Origin: Pomphorhynchus laevis | Lineage: Eukaryota > Acanthocephala > Palaeacanthocephala > Echinorhynchida > Pomphorhynchidae | Direction of reading: 5' to 3' | DNA: 64,000 nucleotides | Assembly (NCBI GenBank): GCA_012934845.2 | Contig: WNNJ02001917.1 | Coordinates: 1-64,000 of the forward strand | Shown: one piece after another, positions 23,490 to 36,379 of the stretch | How the letters are laid out: each line of letters starts with the position of its first letter | Numbering within the stretch: position 1 is the stretch's first letter | The notes under the pieces: generated by a model | Told to the model about the DNA's origin: nothing | Seen by the model: the letters and a program-made list of their open reading frames with translations, nothing else | The model's database searches: none | Program-made: the position numbers and the translations under genes

Positions 23490-24455
23490 AATTGGGTAAT
23501 AGTAGCCCTATTATAGCTGACTTATTTTTAAGCTTTATAGAATATGAATTTGTTCATAACTGTTTAAAAAATAAATCTAAATTATATAAAGATATGAAAT
23601 ATATGTTTCGATATATTGATGATATATGTGTATTTAATTCTAATAATTTTTATTCAATTAGTGAGCACATTTATCCAGAAAGCCTTATTCTTAACAAAAC
23701 CAATATTAATGATAAAGAAGGTGTATATCTAGATATGAACATTAAATAAACATTAACTAAAACTACTATTAATTTATATCGTAAAGATGACATATTTAAA
23801 TTTGCAAGAAACATATTTTTGCATTAGCATTCATGCATACCATATAATATAAAATATAATACATTAAATAATTAAATTTTAAGAATTGCAACAATATGTA
23901 ATGATATTGGCTTTCTTCAAAATCATTTAAATAATTTAATAGATACATATTTTAAACCAGGTTACTATAAAAATAACATCAAGCAGAAAATAGTAAAATA
24001 TATAAAATATAAAAATCAACACGATAGTATTAAAAATAAATTTAAACTCTTAAGTGGCAAATTTTTATAGATGGATAATAAATTATATACTTTGTATTAA
24101 ATAATATATAATAAATAATATACTTTGTGTTAGAATAAGATACTAAATAGTTTTTACAGAGGAAATACACCATTAGAATGTATTTGGCCCTGTTGATATG
24201 TTGGGTAGAGGAACAGGGGCCGAAACCTGATAACATAGCAGTTCCTCCTGATGACCTCTAATTCTTATTCTGATACAACGTCTGTTATTTATTAGTCAAT
24301 TCATAAAATTGACTTTTTAAATTTTAGTTTTTTATTTTAACTTGATTTAACTAATAAAAAATCTAAAAACAATTATTAATTTTATTATTAAATTATTAAA
24401 TTTTGATTTAGCATTACTATGTTTTGTAATTATACGTAGACTCAGTTAGCTGATT
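23490..24455 (+). mobile_element. Penelope-like RT C-terminus plus 3' terminal unit
   Basis: RT part from SSPIIADLFLSFIEYEFVHN through YIDDICVFN to the FLQNHL region (23490-23990), then the terminal unit with its structured core (about 24165-24260) and the terminal word ACGTAGACTCAGTTAGCTG at 24434-24452. 5'-truncated; about two stops in the RT part. This copy independently confirms that the terminal unit is the element's 3' end. Confidence 0.85.
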
Positions 24456-24464
24456 TGATTTAAT

Positions 24465-25012
24465 GAATTTTGCCCCGATGCTATGTTATGGAGAGGAGTT
24501 ATAGGCCGAAACATGATAGTATAGCAGTTCCTTCTGATGACCTCTAATTCTTATTCTGATATATCGTCTGTTATTTATTAGTCAATTCATAAAAATGACT
24601 TTTATTTGAAATTTCTATTTTTTATTTTAACTTGATATAAATTATAAAAAATCTTAGTTGAACATCAGTTCCTCCTGATGACTTCTAATGAAATACATCA
24701 TTAGCATGAATTTGGCCCCGCTGCTATGTTGGGTAGAGAAACAGGTGCCGAAACCTGATAACATAGCAGTTCATCCTGATGACCTCTAATCCTTATTCTG
24801 ATACATAGTTTGTTATCTATTAGTCAATTCATAAAAATTGATTTTTATTTTTAATTTCAGTTTATAATTCATCTTGATATAAATTATATAAAATCTTATA
24901 ACAATTATTTATTATTAATTAATTTTTTATTATTTAACTATTTAAGTTTTATTTTGCATTATTTTTAATTTGCAATATAAAATTCGTAGACTGGATTAGC
25001 TTATTTAATTGA
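24465..25012 (+). repeat. Two more Penelope terminal units in a row
   Basis: Directly after the 3' end at 24452 come a second unit (about 24465-24660, 5' end missing) and a third (about 24670-25012), the latter ending with a variant of the terminal word (24985-25004). The third keeps CTGCTATGTT/AACATAGCAG exactly. With the preceding copy this makes three terminal units head-to-tail on the plus strand, irregular in length unlike the array at 13 kb. Confidence 0.8.
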
Positions 25013-26985
25013 TTGCTGACAATTTAATAAACACCGCAGGGGGCTTATGAATGTACCGGATCAAGTTGATTAAAGCTGAACTCTTAACGTATTTTGTGTT
25101 CTATGAAAGCTGGATAATGCTAAACTCTGATGTAGTTCAATTGAAAGTGTTTACTGATCGAGTAAGTAAGCTAGAGAAGTAGTAGAGAATTGCTATAAAA
25201 TTTGATAATGCGTTAACATGTTTAAATCAAATGTGTAATAATTAGATGGTGCTAATTTAATTGTTGCTTACTAATTTTTAATGAAAAATAATTTGAATTT
25301 GTTTCAAACCAAAATGTTTTATTTCAAAAAATATCATGTTTACATTAAGTGGTAACATGTACAAATTATATTTTTATTACTATCATTTTAAATATAATTA
25401 TTGTAATTTTTAATCGTCAATATAATTTTTATAATTTTAATTATAAAAATAATTAAATAATTTTGAAATTTTTTTCAAATGTTTCTAGCATATATGTTTA
25501 TTTATGTATTAAACACCGAACAAATATGTATTTGTAATGTGAAAAGTATATATATTATCTACAATATTGCAGTTTAAATGAATTATATTTAAAATCTCAA
25601 ATCAAAAAATCTACGGAATTTGTACTAAAGAGTTATCAATATTTTTTTAATATAAAACCGTACAATTATTAAAGTCGAAATAATTACCGACTCTATTAAC
25701 GTTTTTACGTAGCCGTTTGTCAAACAAAAATCTTAGCATAAAGCTAACTAACTTGGGCAAAACTTGGGCACAATATAATATTAAAGCAATTTAATTTATA
25801 TACATAATAAGATAATTTAACAAAATGCATCTAATGCCGATTTTGTCACAATAGTCACAAAAATGCAGCCTTTTATAATGTAATCTCGCTCCTTTTGGCT
25901 TCAAAAAAGAAATATTTTTGTTATCCATGCATTAAAATTGAACTAAAATAATTTGGTCTGATTTAGTCACAACGTCTTTTAAATCAAAACACTTTGTTCG
26001 TTAAATATAAAGTTTTTAATCAAAATAGTAATTATTTTACCATAATAATTTTGTTTATATGGCTGATTATGGTGGCGGTGATCACTGAAATAATAATAAT
26101 AATTTAGGCGAATCTAATAATCTTCCTACAATAATAATTTAGGCGAATTATTATTGAAGTATTAATTATTAATAATTATTAATTATAATTATAATTATAG
26201 CTTATAAAATTTCCTAAAAAATATCAAGAAATATTAAATTAATTAGAAATGTTAATTAATAATTACAGTTTATTCTGAGGTCAGGCAGCGAACGAGCATT
26301 TAGCACTTACAATATAATTAACCTTATATTTATTATACAATCAATTTATTACATTTTACGTTTGCAATTGAAAAGTTCAAAATTTGTTTTCAATTAAATA
26401 ATATTAATAATATTAATATTTCAAAATACTTCATTAATAATTTATTATTAAAGGTAATAGTATAATTAAATTAACAAGTTAGCTTGCTCCTTATGCTTCT
26501 ATGAAACAAGTATTCGGTTTAATTCATATTTTGTATGCTTAAAAATAAAGATATAATTTACACAATATGATGTCATTTGGCCGCTTTATCAATTATAAAT
26601 ACAATATGTACATAAATACAATATAACATAAATACAATATGATGTATTTATGAAATCGAATTTTCAAATCTATTGAAGGAAATGATTCAATCCAAATTGT
26701 GAAATTATAGATTTTTAAATTTTTTATTTCAAAATAGAAGAAACAGTATATTATAAAATCATGATATAAGGTCTAAGATATTTAATCTACATATAAATAT
26801 ATGTTATGTTTCTGTTGGAACAGAAATTTTACGTTTTGTTTCCCGATAACGCAAGCACCAGCTATCATAATATAAAAATAAATTAGTGTTTGTTGATTTT
26901 GCACTAAAGTGAAAATAAATGAAAAAATAGAGTTTCATGGTTCTTTAATGGAAAACATATGGATATACAAAATACTATTAAATAT
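25013..26985. other. AT-rich DNA without recognised gene
   Basis: Homopolymer-rich with no open frame of coding character. A duplicated AATAATTTAGGCGAAT occurs near 26100-26150. Confidence 0.55.
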
Positions 26986-26989
26986 GTAT

Positions 26990-27300
26990 ATTATAATAAA
27001 TTCGATTGATATTACATCAATAAATTTGTTCACTTATTAAACTGAATAAGTGATTTTGAAGAAAGCCAATATCATTACATATTGTTGCAATTCTTAAAAT
27101 TTCATTATTTAATGTATTATATTTTATATTATATGGTATGCATGAATGCTCATGCAAAAATATGTTTCTTGTAAATTTAAATATGTCATCTTTACGATAT
27201 AAATTAATAGTAGTTTTAGTTAATGTTAATTTAATGTTCATATCTAGATATATACCTTCTTTATCATTAATATTGGTTTATTAAGAAAAAGGCTACCTGG
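26990..27300 (-). mobile_element. Antisense Penelope-like RT fragment
   Basis: Minus strand encodes YLDMNIKLTLTKTTINLYRK-type residues through NEILRIATICNDIGFLQNHL, well conserved and uninterrupted over about 70 codons but isolated. Confidence 0.8.
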
Positions 27301-27409
27301 ATAAATTTGTATCATATATGACAAACTTGTATAATATAAAAATATATATTATACATTTAATTATATTATATATTAATATACTATATTTATTATATTAATA
27401 TATAATAAA

Positions 27410-27680
27410 TATAATTTTGTTGATTTATATTTTACTATTTTCTGCTTGATGATATTCTTATAGTAACTTAGTTTATAATATGCACCAATAAAGTATTGAT
27501 ATGATTTTGAAAAAGTCAATATCATTACAAATTGTTGCAATTTTCAATTTTTAACATTTCATATTTAATGTATTATATTTTATATTATATGGTATGTATG
27601 AATGCTCATGCAAAAATATGTTTCTTGTAAATTTAAATATGCCATCTTTACGAACAAAATTAAAAATAGTTTTAATTGAT
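27410..27680 (-). mobile_element. Second antisense Penelope-like fragment
   Basis: Same RT segment as at 26990-27300, more decayed. Both lie in the same orientation about 0.1 kb apart. Confidence 0.7.
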
Positions 27681-27689
27681 GTTAGTTAA

Positions 27690-29030
27690 ATAATAATAAT
27701 TTAATTATTTAAAAATAATCAAAACTATTAAATAATAGTTAAATTATGCTTATTTGACAATAAGCACCCATGATATTATATTATTAATTTTAGAAAAATA
27801 TTCAATTTTAGAATATATGTATTTATAAATATTTATTAAATTATCAATATTTATAAATATAATTAAATTTTTATAATTTCCTGACGAATACCTTACTGGT
27901 CGAAACGTAGAAAAACTTTAATGAATTGCCTGTTTATTAAATTAAAATATTTTGATCGAATGGGAAGATTTCTAAAATATTATTATTCACAGAATGTTGG
28001 GAAATTAGTACTCTAATTAATACTCTATTAAATCTAATACTCTAATTGAGAAATGGGTTGAAATTCAATTCCATTTATTGCTGAAAGCCTGCAGTAAAGA
28101 ATGTTTGGGGCGAGAATAATTTAGAACCATGCAAATGATCATTTTGTTGTTCGTTCTGAAAGTTACAATGATTACTGTCTAAATAATTATTAATTATTAA
28201 TAATAATTAATTATTATAATAATTATTTAAAATTATTAATTAATTTATTCAAAAATATTTCATGGCTATGCTGCTATTGAACTTTTGTAAGGTATTACTG
28301 AAATTTTGTCGGATTTATCGGATCAACTTTTGCGCAACTTGATCGATGTCATTGCAAGGGATAATGGGAGTATCGTACAAATCATAATCAACACAGTCTA
28401 CGTCTTTGCAAAACTCTAAAGGTGTTATGTGCACTTAAGAATTAGGTATGTCAATTAACTAAGACGTGGGCTCCAATGAATCGTTCTTCTAATGACTATT
28501 CACATCGCCATGGTCACGTTTATAAATTTTGAGACATTTTACTAATTATATCATTATAACTTCGTCGATGTATCATTGAAGAAACACTTATGGTTAAATT
28601 AATAACCAAGTTATAAAATACTAAACATTCGGAACTTATTGAGCAAATTCTTAATTGGTATTTACAATTACTTCTTATATCAAATACATTACTCCTTCAG
28701 AACTTATTGAGCAACTTATTAAACTGATTACAGTTACTATTTCTATTGTACTCGATAAAAGTGGAAATTGACACAATTGACAACAATTGACGTTCAGCAA
28801 TTAAAAACGATCAACAAACATCAATGATACAAGATTAAGTTCCTTAAATAATTAATACCTGATTACAAGGAATTAAATATAATCTTTAATCTGCAAGGAC
28901 ACTGAAAATTTAAGAAAAATGACAAAAAGCAAGAAAATGAAAAGCTGCTAGCTAATTGCAGTTAAATTGACTTTATCAATTTGAAGCAATGATTTCTTTG
29001 AACGTTACGAAGTTGCATGCAATTCGAGCA
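27690..29030. other. AT-rich DNA without recognised gene
   Basis: No supported feature. Slightly more complex at 28250-28500 but with stops in all frames. Confidence 0.5.
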
Positions 29031-29035
29031 GGTTA

Positions 29036-29332
29036 GGTGTTGGGACGGTTTTTGTACCATCTGCAGCTGTAAAGAATATTCTGGTAAGAAGCTTATATAT
29101 GGTTGTTTTTGTAGAACATCGTCATTTACATTCATCTACACTTTTCGGATGTGATAATGAGGACACACTCGACGATACTACAGTAAAAGACTACGGTGTA
29201 ATAGAAGCGCAAGATTATAATGCAAGGCACAACGCATCAGCGATATCTCTCGATGCGATTAAATCTGCTTCTAGAATCGACTGTTCTTCAAACAAAACGG
29301 TGCTTACTACAGATAATCAACTTACAATGTGA
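29036..29332 (+). other. Unidentified open frame
   Basis: Open for 98 codons to TGA at 29330-29332, with an internal ATG at 29099. Residues such as GVGTVFVPSAAVKNILVRSL and GVIEAQDYNARHNASAIS look protein-like rather than random AT-rich translation, but I do not recognise the family. The sequence GTAAGA...TTTTTGTAG within it (about 29084-29117) looks like an intron but would be far too short. It may be a host gene remnant or the start of the LINE fragment that follows. Confidence 0.3.
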
Positions 29333-29399
29333 TGATTCACTCAACAATGTGATGAGCGTCATTTTTTGGATACGTATCAATTGTATCGATTATAGCGTT

Positions 29400-30770
29400 A
29401 CATCATTGATACATCCTCGTACCTCTTTGATCTATGATCCGACAAATTCCTTTGCACTGTTACAATCATGTTATCCAAACCAACTTCCCATAAATGAACT
29501 ATATCATCTCTCCTTTCCTACTTTCTCTCCTCATTCCTCAAACCACGATTCAATTATCCGCATATTAAGGCTTTATCCATCTATATGACTTATTTATCTA
29601 TAAGACTCGTCTCTCAACACTTTACTGCCAATAATCCCATTACATCACGTCATATGTAAATTCCCTTTTTATCAAATCAACCCTTTAAACGAATGAACCT
29701 ACATGAAACACTTTCACATTATGCTCTTAATTCACCTTCAAATCAGCGCATATGAGTTTATCGGTTAAGCCATCAATTGTACATCGAATTTCATTACCCT
29801 CCACCACTTCATTCACGTATGCTCCACCACGTAGTCCATACTATTCTGTTGCTCGTAAGCATCATGCTTTTCGCGATCGTTGCATAATTTTGAAATATAT
29901 ACCTTTTCTGACAAGTACAATATCCCCTTGATCACGATTTTAACGCATTTCGCTTTATTAAACATGTAATTCCTGTAAACAACCCCCTACTTTTCAATGA
30001 AATCAAACCCTTATCTCTCTTTCGTTTAAGATCTCTCTCCAGTGATGCCACCTGCACTTTTTTACTTAAGGTAAAGGAGTGCCCTAAAAGATAGATTCAA
30101 TGTCTCCTCCATTCTGTCCAGACGTTTTGTACTACTATCTTATCGCGATTAAAAACTTACTCATGAACGCAGCGGGGGATATTCTCTATCCGTCAAACAG
30201 ATTGATGCAAATTTTCGTGTCGTACGGCTCCTACCCAAAATTCGATAAAGATAACTCTCCCTCTTTGTCTTTTTCTATAATTACTTTATTCCATCTCGGC
30301 CTCTAAACATTCACACCATCGCGAATAAAGTCAACTCAGTACTTGACATCTTCTTCCAACAGTCTTTGGATTTGCTTTGCCTTATTGAATCTTGTCATCT
30401 TTAAAATAGTGACATCTCAGTTCGATGCTTAAGTTATTCGATTATTTTGTCATTGATAAGTTCTGTCCTTATTCATCTTATAGCATATCTCATACAGTAA
30501 TTATGGTGGCCTAATTGCTCTCTCATCTTTATCTGCCTCTTCATCGCTTAACTGCACACGTAGTACCACAAACCATTGAATTTGTTCCTTTCAATATTTC
30601 GGTTATTCAGAGCTTATCCGCTCTGAATATGTATCTAATGTATCGTCCTGGCTCTAGTTCTTAATATAATACTTTCTTTGCTGAGCTATCTAATCTGCTT
30701 TCACATATTCCGACTTCTATTCCAATCCATGTACTAAGCGATATCATCATTCATTTTAACCGTCATTGGC
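29400..30770 (+). mobile_element. Decayed CR1-like LINE endonuclease fragment
   Basis: C- and T-rich sense strand. Recognisable endonuclease blocks are SLDLLCLIES (about 30363-30395, compare DLLCLTETW in CR1 endonucleases) and MYRPGSSS followed by FFAELSNLLSHI (about 30630-30720). A 67-codon frame at 30100-30306 may be the end of ORF1. Broken throughout. Related to, but well diverged from, the LINE copies at 51 and 58-60.7 kb. Confidence 0.6.
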
Positions 30771-31313
30771 TTTTTAATACCCAAAAATTTATCACAGAAT
30801 GCAAGAAGGGCTATTTCACTAGCAAGGTATAGTCCAATCTCACCGAGATTAATAGGTATAGCTGTCTGGGCCAGGCATGCACGGTTAATCTTAAATTCTG
30901 GATATCGATAGTATAGAACGCAACTTGCCATCGTTATTATCCAATCGGTTGCTTAGGTACGATATCTTAGGAAGGCCGAGGCACCAACGTAGAACACAGC
31001 GTCATGCCAAGCTAAACGGAAAAGGCGTTCATGTACTAAGCGTAATTTATCTGTTGTTGAATCCACTGCAGCGTTTCGCAATTTCATAATTTCGTTGACG
31101 GACACTCTTATACGGTAGGATCGATAGGAGAAGACTTCGAAATGCTGGATCATAAGAGATGATATCGAATTTAGTAATATTTAGATTTTGTTCTACATAA
31201 ACGGCTTTTTGAGATATCATATGGAACTCCCTCACCGAGGTCACACCGTCTCCCCAATTGTACCGTAATAGAGATATCAGATGGATAGGCTTGATATATA
31301 TGAAGCCTCTCAA
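30734..31313 (-). mobile_element. Antisense fragment of RLE-type LINE RT
   Basis: Minus-strand residues NWGDGVTSVREFHMISQKAV and NLNITKFDII correspond to the YLDDG catalytic block and following helix of the 7.2-kb element. LVHERLFRLAWHDAVFYVGA and CLAQTAIPINLGEIGLYLAS correspond to its GLGLR region. Different subfamily, broken. Confidence 0.55.
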
Positions 31314-31409
31314 TTATTAATAGCCATCGAAAACAACAAGGAGCCTAGATGGTCTCTGTATTGAACGCCTTCCTCTGACCATACCAGTTTTCCATTAACA
31401 GAATATTTA

Positions 31410-31453
31410 GTTGTTTGTAGCATGCTTGCATAAGCGAGCATGCTACAAACAAC
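31410..31453. repeat. Perfect 17-bp foldback
   Basis: GTTGTTTGTAGCATGCT and its exact complement around a 10-nt loop. Confidence 0.9.
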
Positions 31454-31465
31454 CAAATCAATCAA

Positions 31466-31807
31466 TCATCTGGCAGGTGACGCATGCGTTATGCTCCGCA
31501 ATAAGGCATCCGTCACCTGCCAGATATCATCGGCACTATAATCACTAATACCGTCATTAATTTCAGACATGTCGCGTGTATTCGATCCTGGGTCATTCTC
31601 GTTTGTGTGGAGAACCGTCGGCAGTATCTTGATCAGCCGGTTGACGAGTGTCCGGACATCCGAGAGCGGGTACATGTTTTCGGAGAAGTCCACTCGTTGT
31701 AGCGGCACGTGATCGGAAACAGACAAAGCAGCGCGCTTGGCATGTACGTTTCCGTCGCCAAAACATAGAGGAATCAGGAGTACATTCTGTATTCTTTCCT
31801 TGTTCGA
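31466..31807 (-). other. Unidentified coding-like frame
   Basis: Open on the minus strand for about 113 codons in a GC-rich island, including LCFGDGNVHAKRAALSVSDH and SEINDGISDYSADDIWQVTD. The composition and residue use look like real protein. Its 3' end overlaps the inverted repeat at 31468-31525. No family recognised; it may be the N-terminal part of the RLE-type LINE on the same strand or a captured gene. Confidence 0.35.
31468..31525. repeat. Perfect 15-bp inverted repeat, 28-nt loop
   Basis: ATCTGGCAGGTGACG and exact complement, only 15 bp after the previous foldback. Confidence 0.9.
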
Positions 31808-31899
31808 TCACTCGATTCTGTCACAACGATTCGATTACCTTTGGTTCGGTCATTGGCGTTCGATCCGGTAGATGTGAATGGTGCTTTTATATGATTTAT

Positions 31900-32429
31900 T
31901 GTAACAAGTAACAATATAACATATGATATATTGTAACAAGTTAGTTGTAAGTTCAGATTGTATAATTTTATCTCTTGTTGATATTCTCTTGTAAATTATA
32001 TATTTGTATATCTTAAGTTTGTTGTGTACGATCCAAATGTTGTGTTCGTTGTGTTGTGATATTAATGTATGAATTAACTACTTTATAAAGTAATTGTTAT
32101 TATAATGATATTGATTTATTTATAGATTTTTGGTAAAATTACTTATTCATTGTCTCTTTGCTATTACAGCTTTACGAACAATTGCATGGATAAATTTCTA
32201 GCACTACCGATTCTTAATATCGATCCAGATTCTGAAAATGTTACTGATGCGTGGAATTATTGGAAACGAAGATTCGAATCTTTTGTGCAAACTTTAACCG
32301 ATATTAATTTGGCTCTTAAATTTAAGTTGCTTCTTAATCTCTCGTTTCTACTCGTCATTTTATTCTCATTGCTAAAGATACATAGTTTGATTTGGTATTT
32401 AATCGTATGTCAAATGCGATCAACAATGC
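31900..32429 (+). mobile_element. Left part of old Ty3/Gypsy fossil (LTR-like leader and gag start)
   Basis: A leader with TTATTATAATGATATTGATT and TTGCTATTACAG resembles sequence at 42995-43095, so the two may be the ends of one element. A gag-like start (LALPILNIDPDSENVTDAWN, about 32190) has the W-x2-W..FE.F pattern also seen in the inner element's gag. The element is split here by the insertion at 32430. Old and heavily broken. Confidence 0.5.
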
Positions 32430-32519
32430 TGTCGTGAATTAACTAACTTGTGTTTTAATGTTATTTGTTTTGTAGATGTTTTCAATAAAGCTACATTAGC
32501 CTCACTTTGGATCTTAACA
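32430..32519 (+). repeat. 5' LTR of inner Gypsy, 90 bp
   Basis: Begins TGTCGTGAATT and ends GATCTTAACA; identical to 36221-36310. Contains AATAAAG. Confidence 0.8.
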
Positions 32520-35500
32520 ATTTATTGAAAACATTTGTGTGAGCATTTGTTGTCAAGATGGACCCAGTCGGAAACGGATTGGCGAACGTTGATTATGCAC
32601 GATATCTGCAGCCAAGTAAACTTACAATAGACACAGAAGACCCAAACGGAGCGGATATTTGGAAACATTGGCTATCAACATTCGAAGCGTTTATCGAACA
32701 CATCGGAGCTCCGTGTGAGATTCGATTAACGTTACTGCGTAATTACGTTTCTCCTCAAATTTTCAAGTCAATTCAACAACTGTCTGATTATGCAGAAGCT
32801 ATCAAGACGCTTCGATCGATGTTTGAGCGACCGACCAATGTCATTTATGCTCGATATATACTATTCGCGAGGAGACAAGAAGATACAGAAGATATTCAAC
32901 ACTACACTAATAGTTTAAAGCAACTAGCCTCAGAATGTAAGTTCGAAGAAGTATCGGCACAAGATCACCGAGATCAGGCAATTCTAAATGCGTTCATAGC
33001 GGGTATTTCCTCAAAGAAAATTAGAGAACGTTTACTTGAAAACTGTACCTTAACACTAACAGACGCTTTTGAAATTGCAAAAGCTATGGAAAGTGCGGAA
33101 AAACGTTCAACGGTAATCGAAGGACCTTATTATCGACTAGCTCATGTTTCCGACAGCAGAAAGGAAGAGGCGGCAGATCAACTGGCACAAATGAATGATA
33201 GAGTAGTTGCAACAATCAAAAGTAATTGGAAGTGCTTTTTTTGTGGAAGTCAATCAAAGCATAGTCGAGAATCTTGTCCGGCAAAAAATTCAATTTGTCA
33301 TAAATGTCAGAAGGAAGGACATTTTGCAAGAGCGTGTCGATCTTCACAATTCGGTCGTAATAAATACTCTGCGTGCATTTCTTCAATACTGTCTGACCGA
33401 AAAGCTGTAGACCAAATATCCACTTGCAACAAAATAGTAGAGTGTTTGTTTGACACAGGGAGTTGTTATAGTTTTATTCGAACTGATATTGTGAGTAAGA
33501 TGAAATTGCCTATCGTCAGAGATATACGGCCTATTACAATGGCCACTAATCGCTTCAAGACTTTAACTATAGGCCATGTCACTACTTCCATCATCTACAA
33601 GTCCCAAATTTATATAAACATTATATTTCATGTTCTGGACGACTTATGTACCGAAGCAATATTGGGGATGGATTTTATGAATGAGCATAAGAGTTTCAAA
33701 CTAAAATTGAATGGTTCCTAGAAACGAATTGGTAATTACTGCTTTGCGACCTATAGATTTCAAGCCAGTTCGACCATTTTCACATCTAAATGAACATTGC
33801 ATTCCTATTGCAACGAGGTCTCGCCGGTATAATCCAGCCGATCGTGATTTTATTCGATCGGAGGTTCAGAAGTTATTGAAAGATGGGATTATCGAACCTT
33901 GTATTTCACCATGGCGAGCTCAAGTGGTAGTTACGCGCTCGGAGAGACATAAACGCAGGCTTGTTATTGATTACTCACAAACGATAAATAAATATACATT
34001 GCTGGATGCCTATCCTTTGCCAAACTTACAAGATCTTGTGTATGAAATTAGTAAATACAAATGGTTTTCTACAATTGACTTACAGTCTGCTTATCATCAA
34101 GTTCCTCTACATCCAGACGATAGACTATATACTGCCTTTGAAGCAGATGGAAGATTATATTGCTTTGCGAGATTGCCCTTTGGTTTGAAGAATGCAGTGT
34201 CATGCTTTCAGCGATGTATGGATCACATGATTGAAACAAATGAATTAAAGGTACATTTGCCTATCTAGATAACATTACAATTTGCGGAATGACCCAACAA
34301 GAACACGACGAAAATCTGGGCAAATTCAACAGTGTCGCTACCAAGTGCGGGCTCACAATGAATACAACTAAATGTGAATTTAACAAGAAAGAAATAAAGC
34401 TTCTCGGCTACTTAATTTGTCAAGGAGTACTGAAACCAGATCCGGACAGATTGCAGGCTTTACATGAACTCCCCCCTACGATGTCAGATCCTTACAACGA
34501 AGTATTGGACTCTTTGCTTACTACTCGTCTTTGATACCAGAATTTTCACAAAAGAATGAATTCTTGAGAAACGCTTCATTCCCTATGAACGCTGAATCAA
34601 AACTGTCATTTGAAAAGCTTAAAGCAGATATTGCGAGTGCTTCTTTATACCACATCGATAACGCTCAAGCGCTAACAGTCGAGACAGACGCTTCTGAAAC
34701 GTGCATTGTGACTACACTGAACGGAGACGGTCGTCCGATTGCGTTTTTTTTTTCAAGAAAACTTTCTGTAAGCGAGCAGAGATGGGCAGCAATCGAGAAA
34801 GAGGCTTTAGCCATAGTGGAATCCCTTATTAAGTGGCGACATTTTCTTAGTGGAAGGCATTTTAAAATCATCACAGACCAAAGATCAGTTAGTTTTATAT
34901 TCAATCAACTAAACGGAAGCAAGATAAAAAACGACAAAATACAACGTTGGAAAGCAGAATTGGCCAATTACGATTTTGAAATATTCTACCACCCGGGATC
35001 TTTGAATGGACCAGCAGATACCTTATCTAGAATATGTGCTACTTCCAATTTTGATAGAGGATTACGAGAACTTCACGAATCATTATGTCACCCCGGTGTA
35101 CGACGGTTAACTCATTATGTCAGATCACGGAATCTTCCATTCTCAGTAAATGATGTGAAAAATATTTGTGAACGTTGTGAAGCTTGTAAATTTTCTAAGC
35201 CTCGATTTTCAAATACCTGTACGGCTCATGTAATTAAAGCTACCCGCCCTTTTGAGCGATTATGCATAGATTTCAAAGGACCATTACCGAGTAATTCAAG
35301 ATCCCGTTTCCTCCTGGTTGTGATTGATGAGTATAGTCGGTTTCCTTTTGTCTACGCGTGCCCCGATATGTCTGCTAAAACTGTGTGTCATTGTTTGGAC
35401 GAAATATTTGCTATTTTTGGTTGTCCAGAATATATTCATTCGGATAGAGGTACGTCGTTTCTGTCATCGGATGTCAGACAATTTCTCAGTGAGAGAGGAA

Positions 35501-36220
35501 TCGCTAGCAGTTCCACAACACCGTACAACCCAAGAGGTAACGGGCAATGCGAACGATACAATTCAACAATTTGGACAGCTATAACTACTACGTTACGAAG
35601 TGAACGAATGTCTATTCATCAGTGGCAAATAATATTACCAAGAGCACTCAATAGCATAAGGAGTCTTTTATGTACTTCAACCAACTACACACCTCACGAA
35701 CGGATATTTTCTTACCCCAGAAAGAGTAATGAAGGCAAAACGTTTCCAAAATGGATGACCGATGGTGCATCTGTACTTGTCCGGAATCATAGACGTGAAT
35801 CGAAATATGAACCAATAGGTTGTCCAGCTAAACTTGTGACTGCTAACAACAAATACGCTATCATCGAATATCCTAATCAACGACAAGGTGCGGTTTCTTT
35901 AAGGGACGTGGCTCCCGGTTTCGATATTGGACAACGGTTGTCAGGTGGAGATAGCTGCCAAAATCTAATGATAGAAGATCATGAATGTACGAACGATACA
36001 TCACAACTTACAACTACTACTAAAGATGATATTGAAAGCAGCTATAACCCTGATACCAGCTACAGCGACGATAAAATTGTGAGTACGGACGATGATACTT
36101 TAAACGATACTTTCAAAATATCCGACGAGAAAGGAAATGAAATTCTGCAGAGCAACGAAAGACCCGTGCGAAATAAAGCTACTCCCGCGTATCTACGAGA
36201 TTATGTTTGGCGGAGGAGAA

Positions 36221-36310
36221 TGTCGTGAATTAACTAACTTGTGTTTTAATGTTATTTGTTTTGTAGATGTTTTCAATAAAGCTACATTAGCCTCACTTTG
36301 GATCTTAACA
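36221..36310 (+). repeat. 3' LTR of inner Gypsy, 90 bp
   Basis: Identical to the 5' copy. The words CCTCACTTTGGATCT recur just outside it (about 36341-36356), so the real LTR may be longer than 90 bp. Confidence 0.8.
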
Positions 36311-36379
36311 TCTGATAAGATCCAGAATAACAATTTGAGATCCTCACTTTGGATCTCAATCAATTATTTTTTCGTTTTA

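Larger units (their letters stand above)
32430..36310 (+). mobile_element. Ty3/Gypsy element with 90-bp LTRs (fossil)
   Basis: About 3.9 kb with identical 90-bp terminal repeats. Parts in order: gag with two CCHC zinc knuckles (about 33230-33345), retropepsin-like LFDTGS (about 33447), RT with YHQVPL and FARLPFGLK (about 33880-34480), RNase H with TDASE and TDQRS (about 34680-34990), integrase with an HHCC-type zinc region (about 35080-35210) and a D-D-E core including HSDRGTSF and NPRGNGQCERYN (about 35220-35600). Identical LTRs suggest a young insertion, yet the coding part is broken in a small number of places (roughly two or three). No target duplication was found at the edges chosen here. 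It lies inside an older Gypsy gag. Confidence 0.85.

Noticed and set aside
29084-29117. Tiny intron (GTAAGA...TTTTTGTAG)
   Set aside because: At about 33 nt it is too short for an animal intron, and the frame is open without splicing it.
29036-29140. U2AF-like RRM (GVGTVFV resemblance)
   Set aside because: Only a handful of residues agree and no RNP motifs follow.
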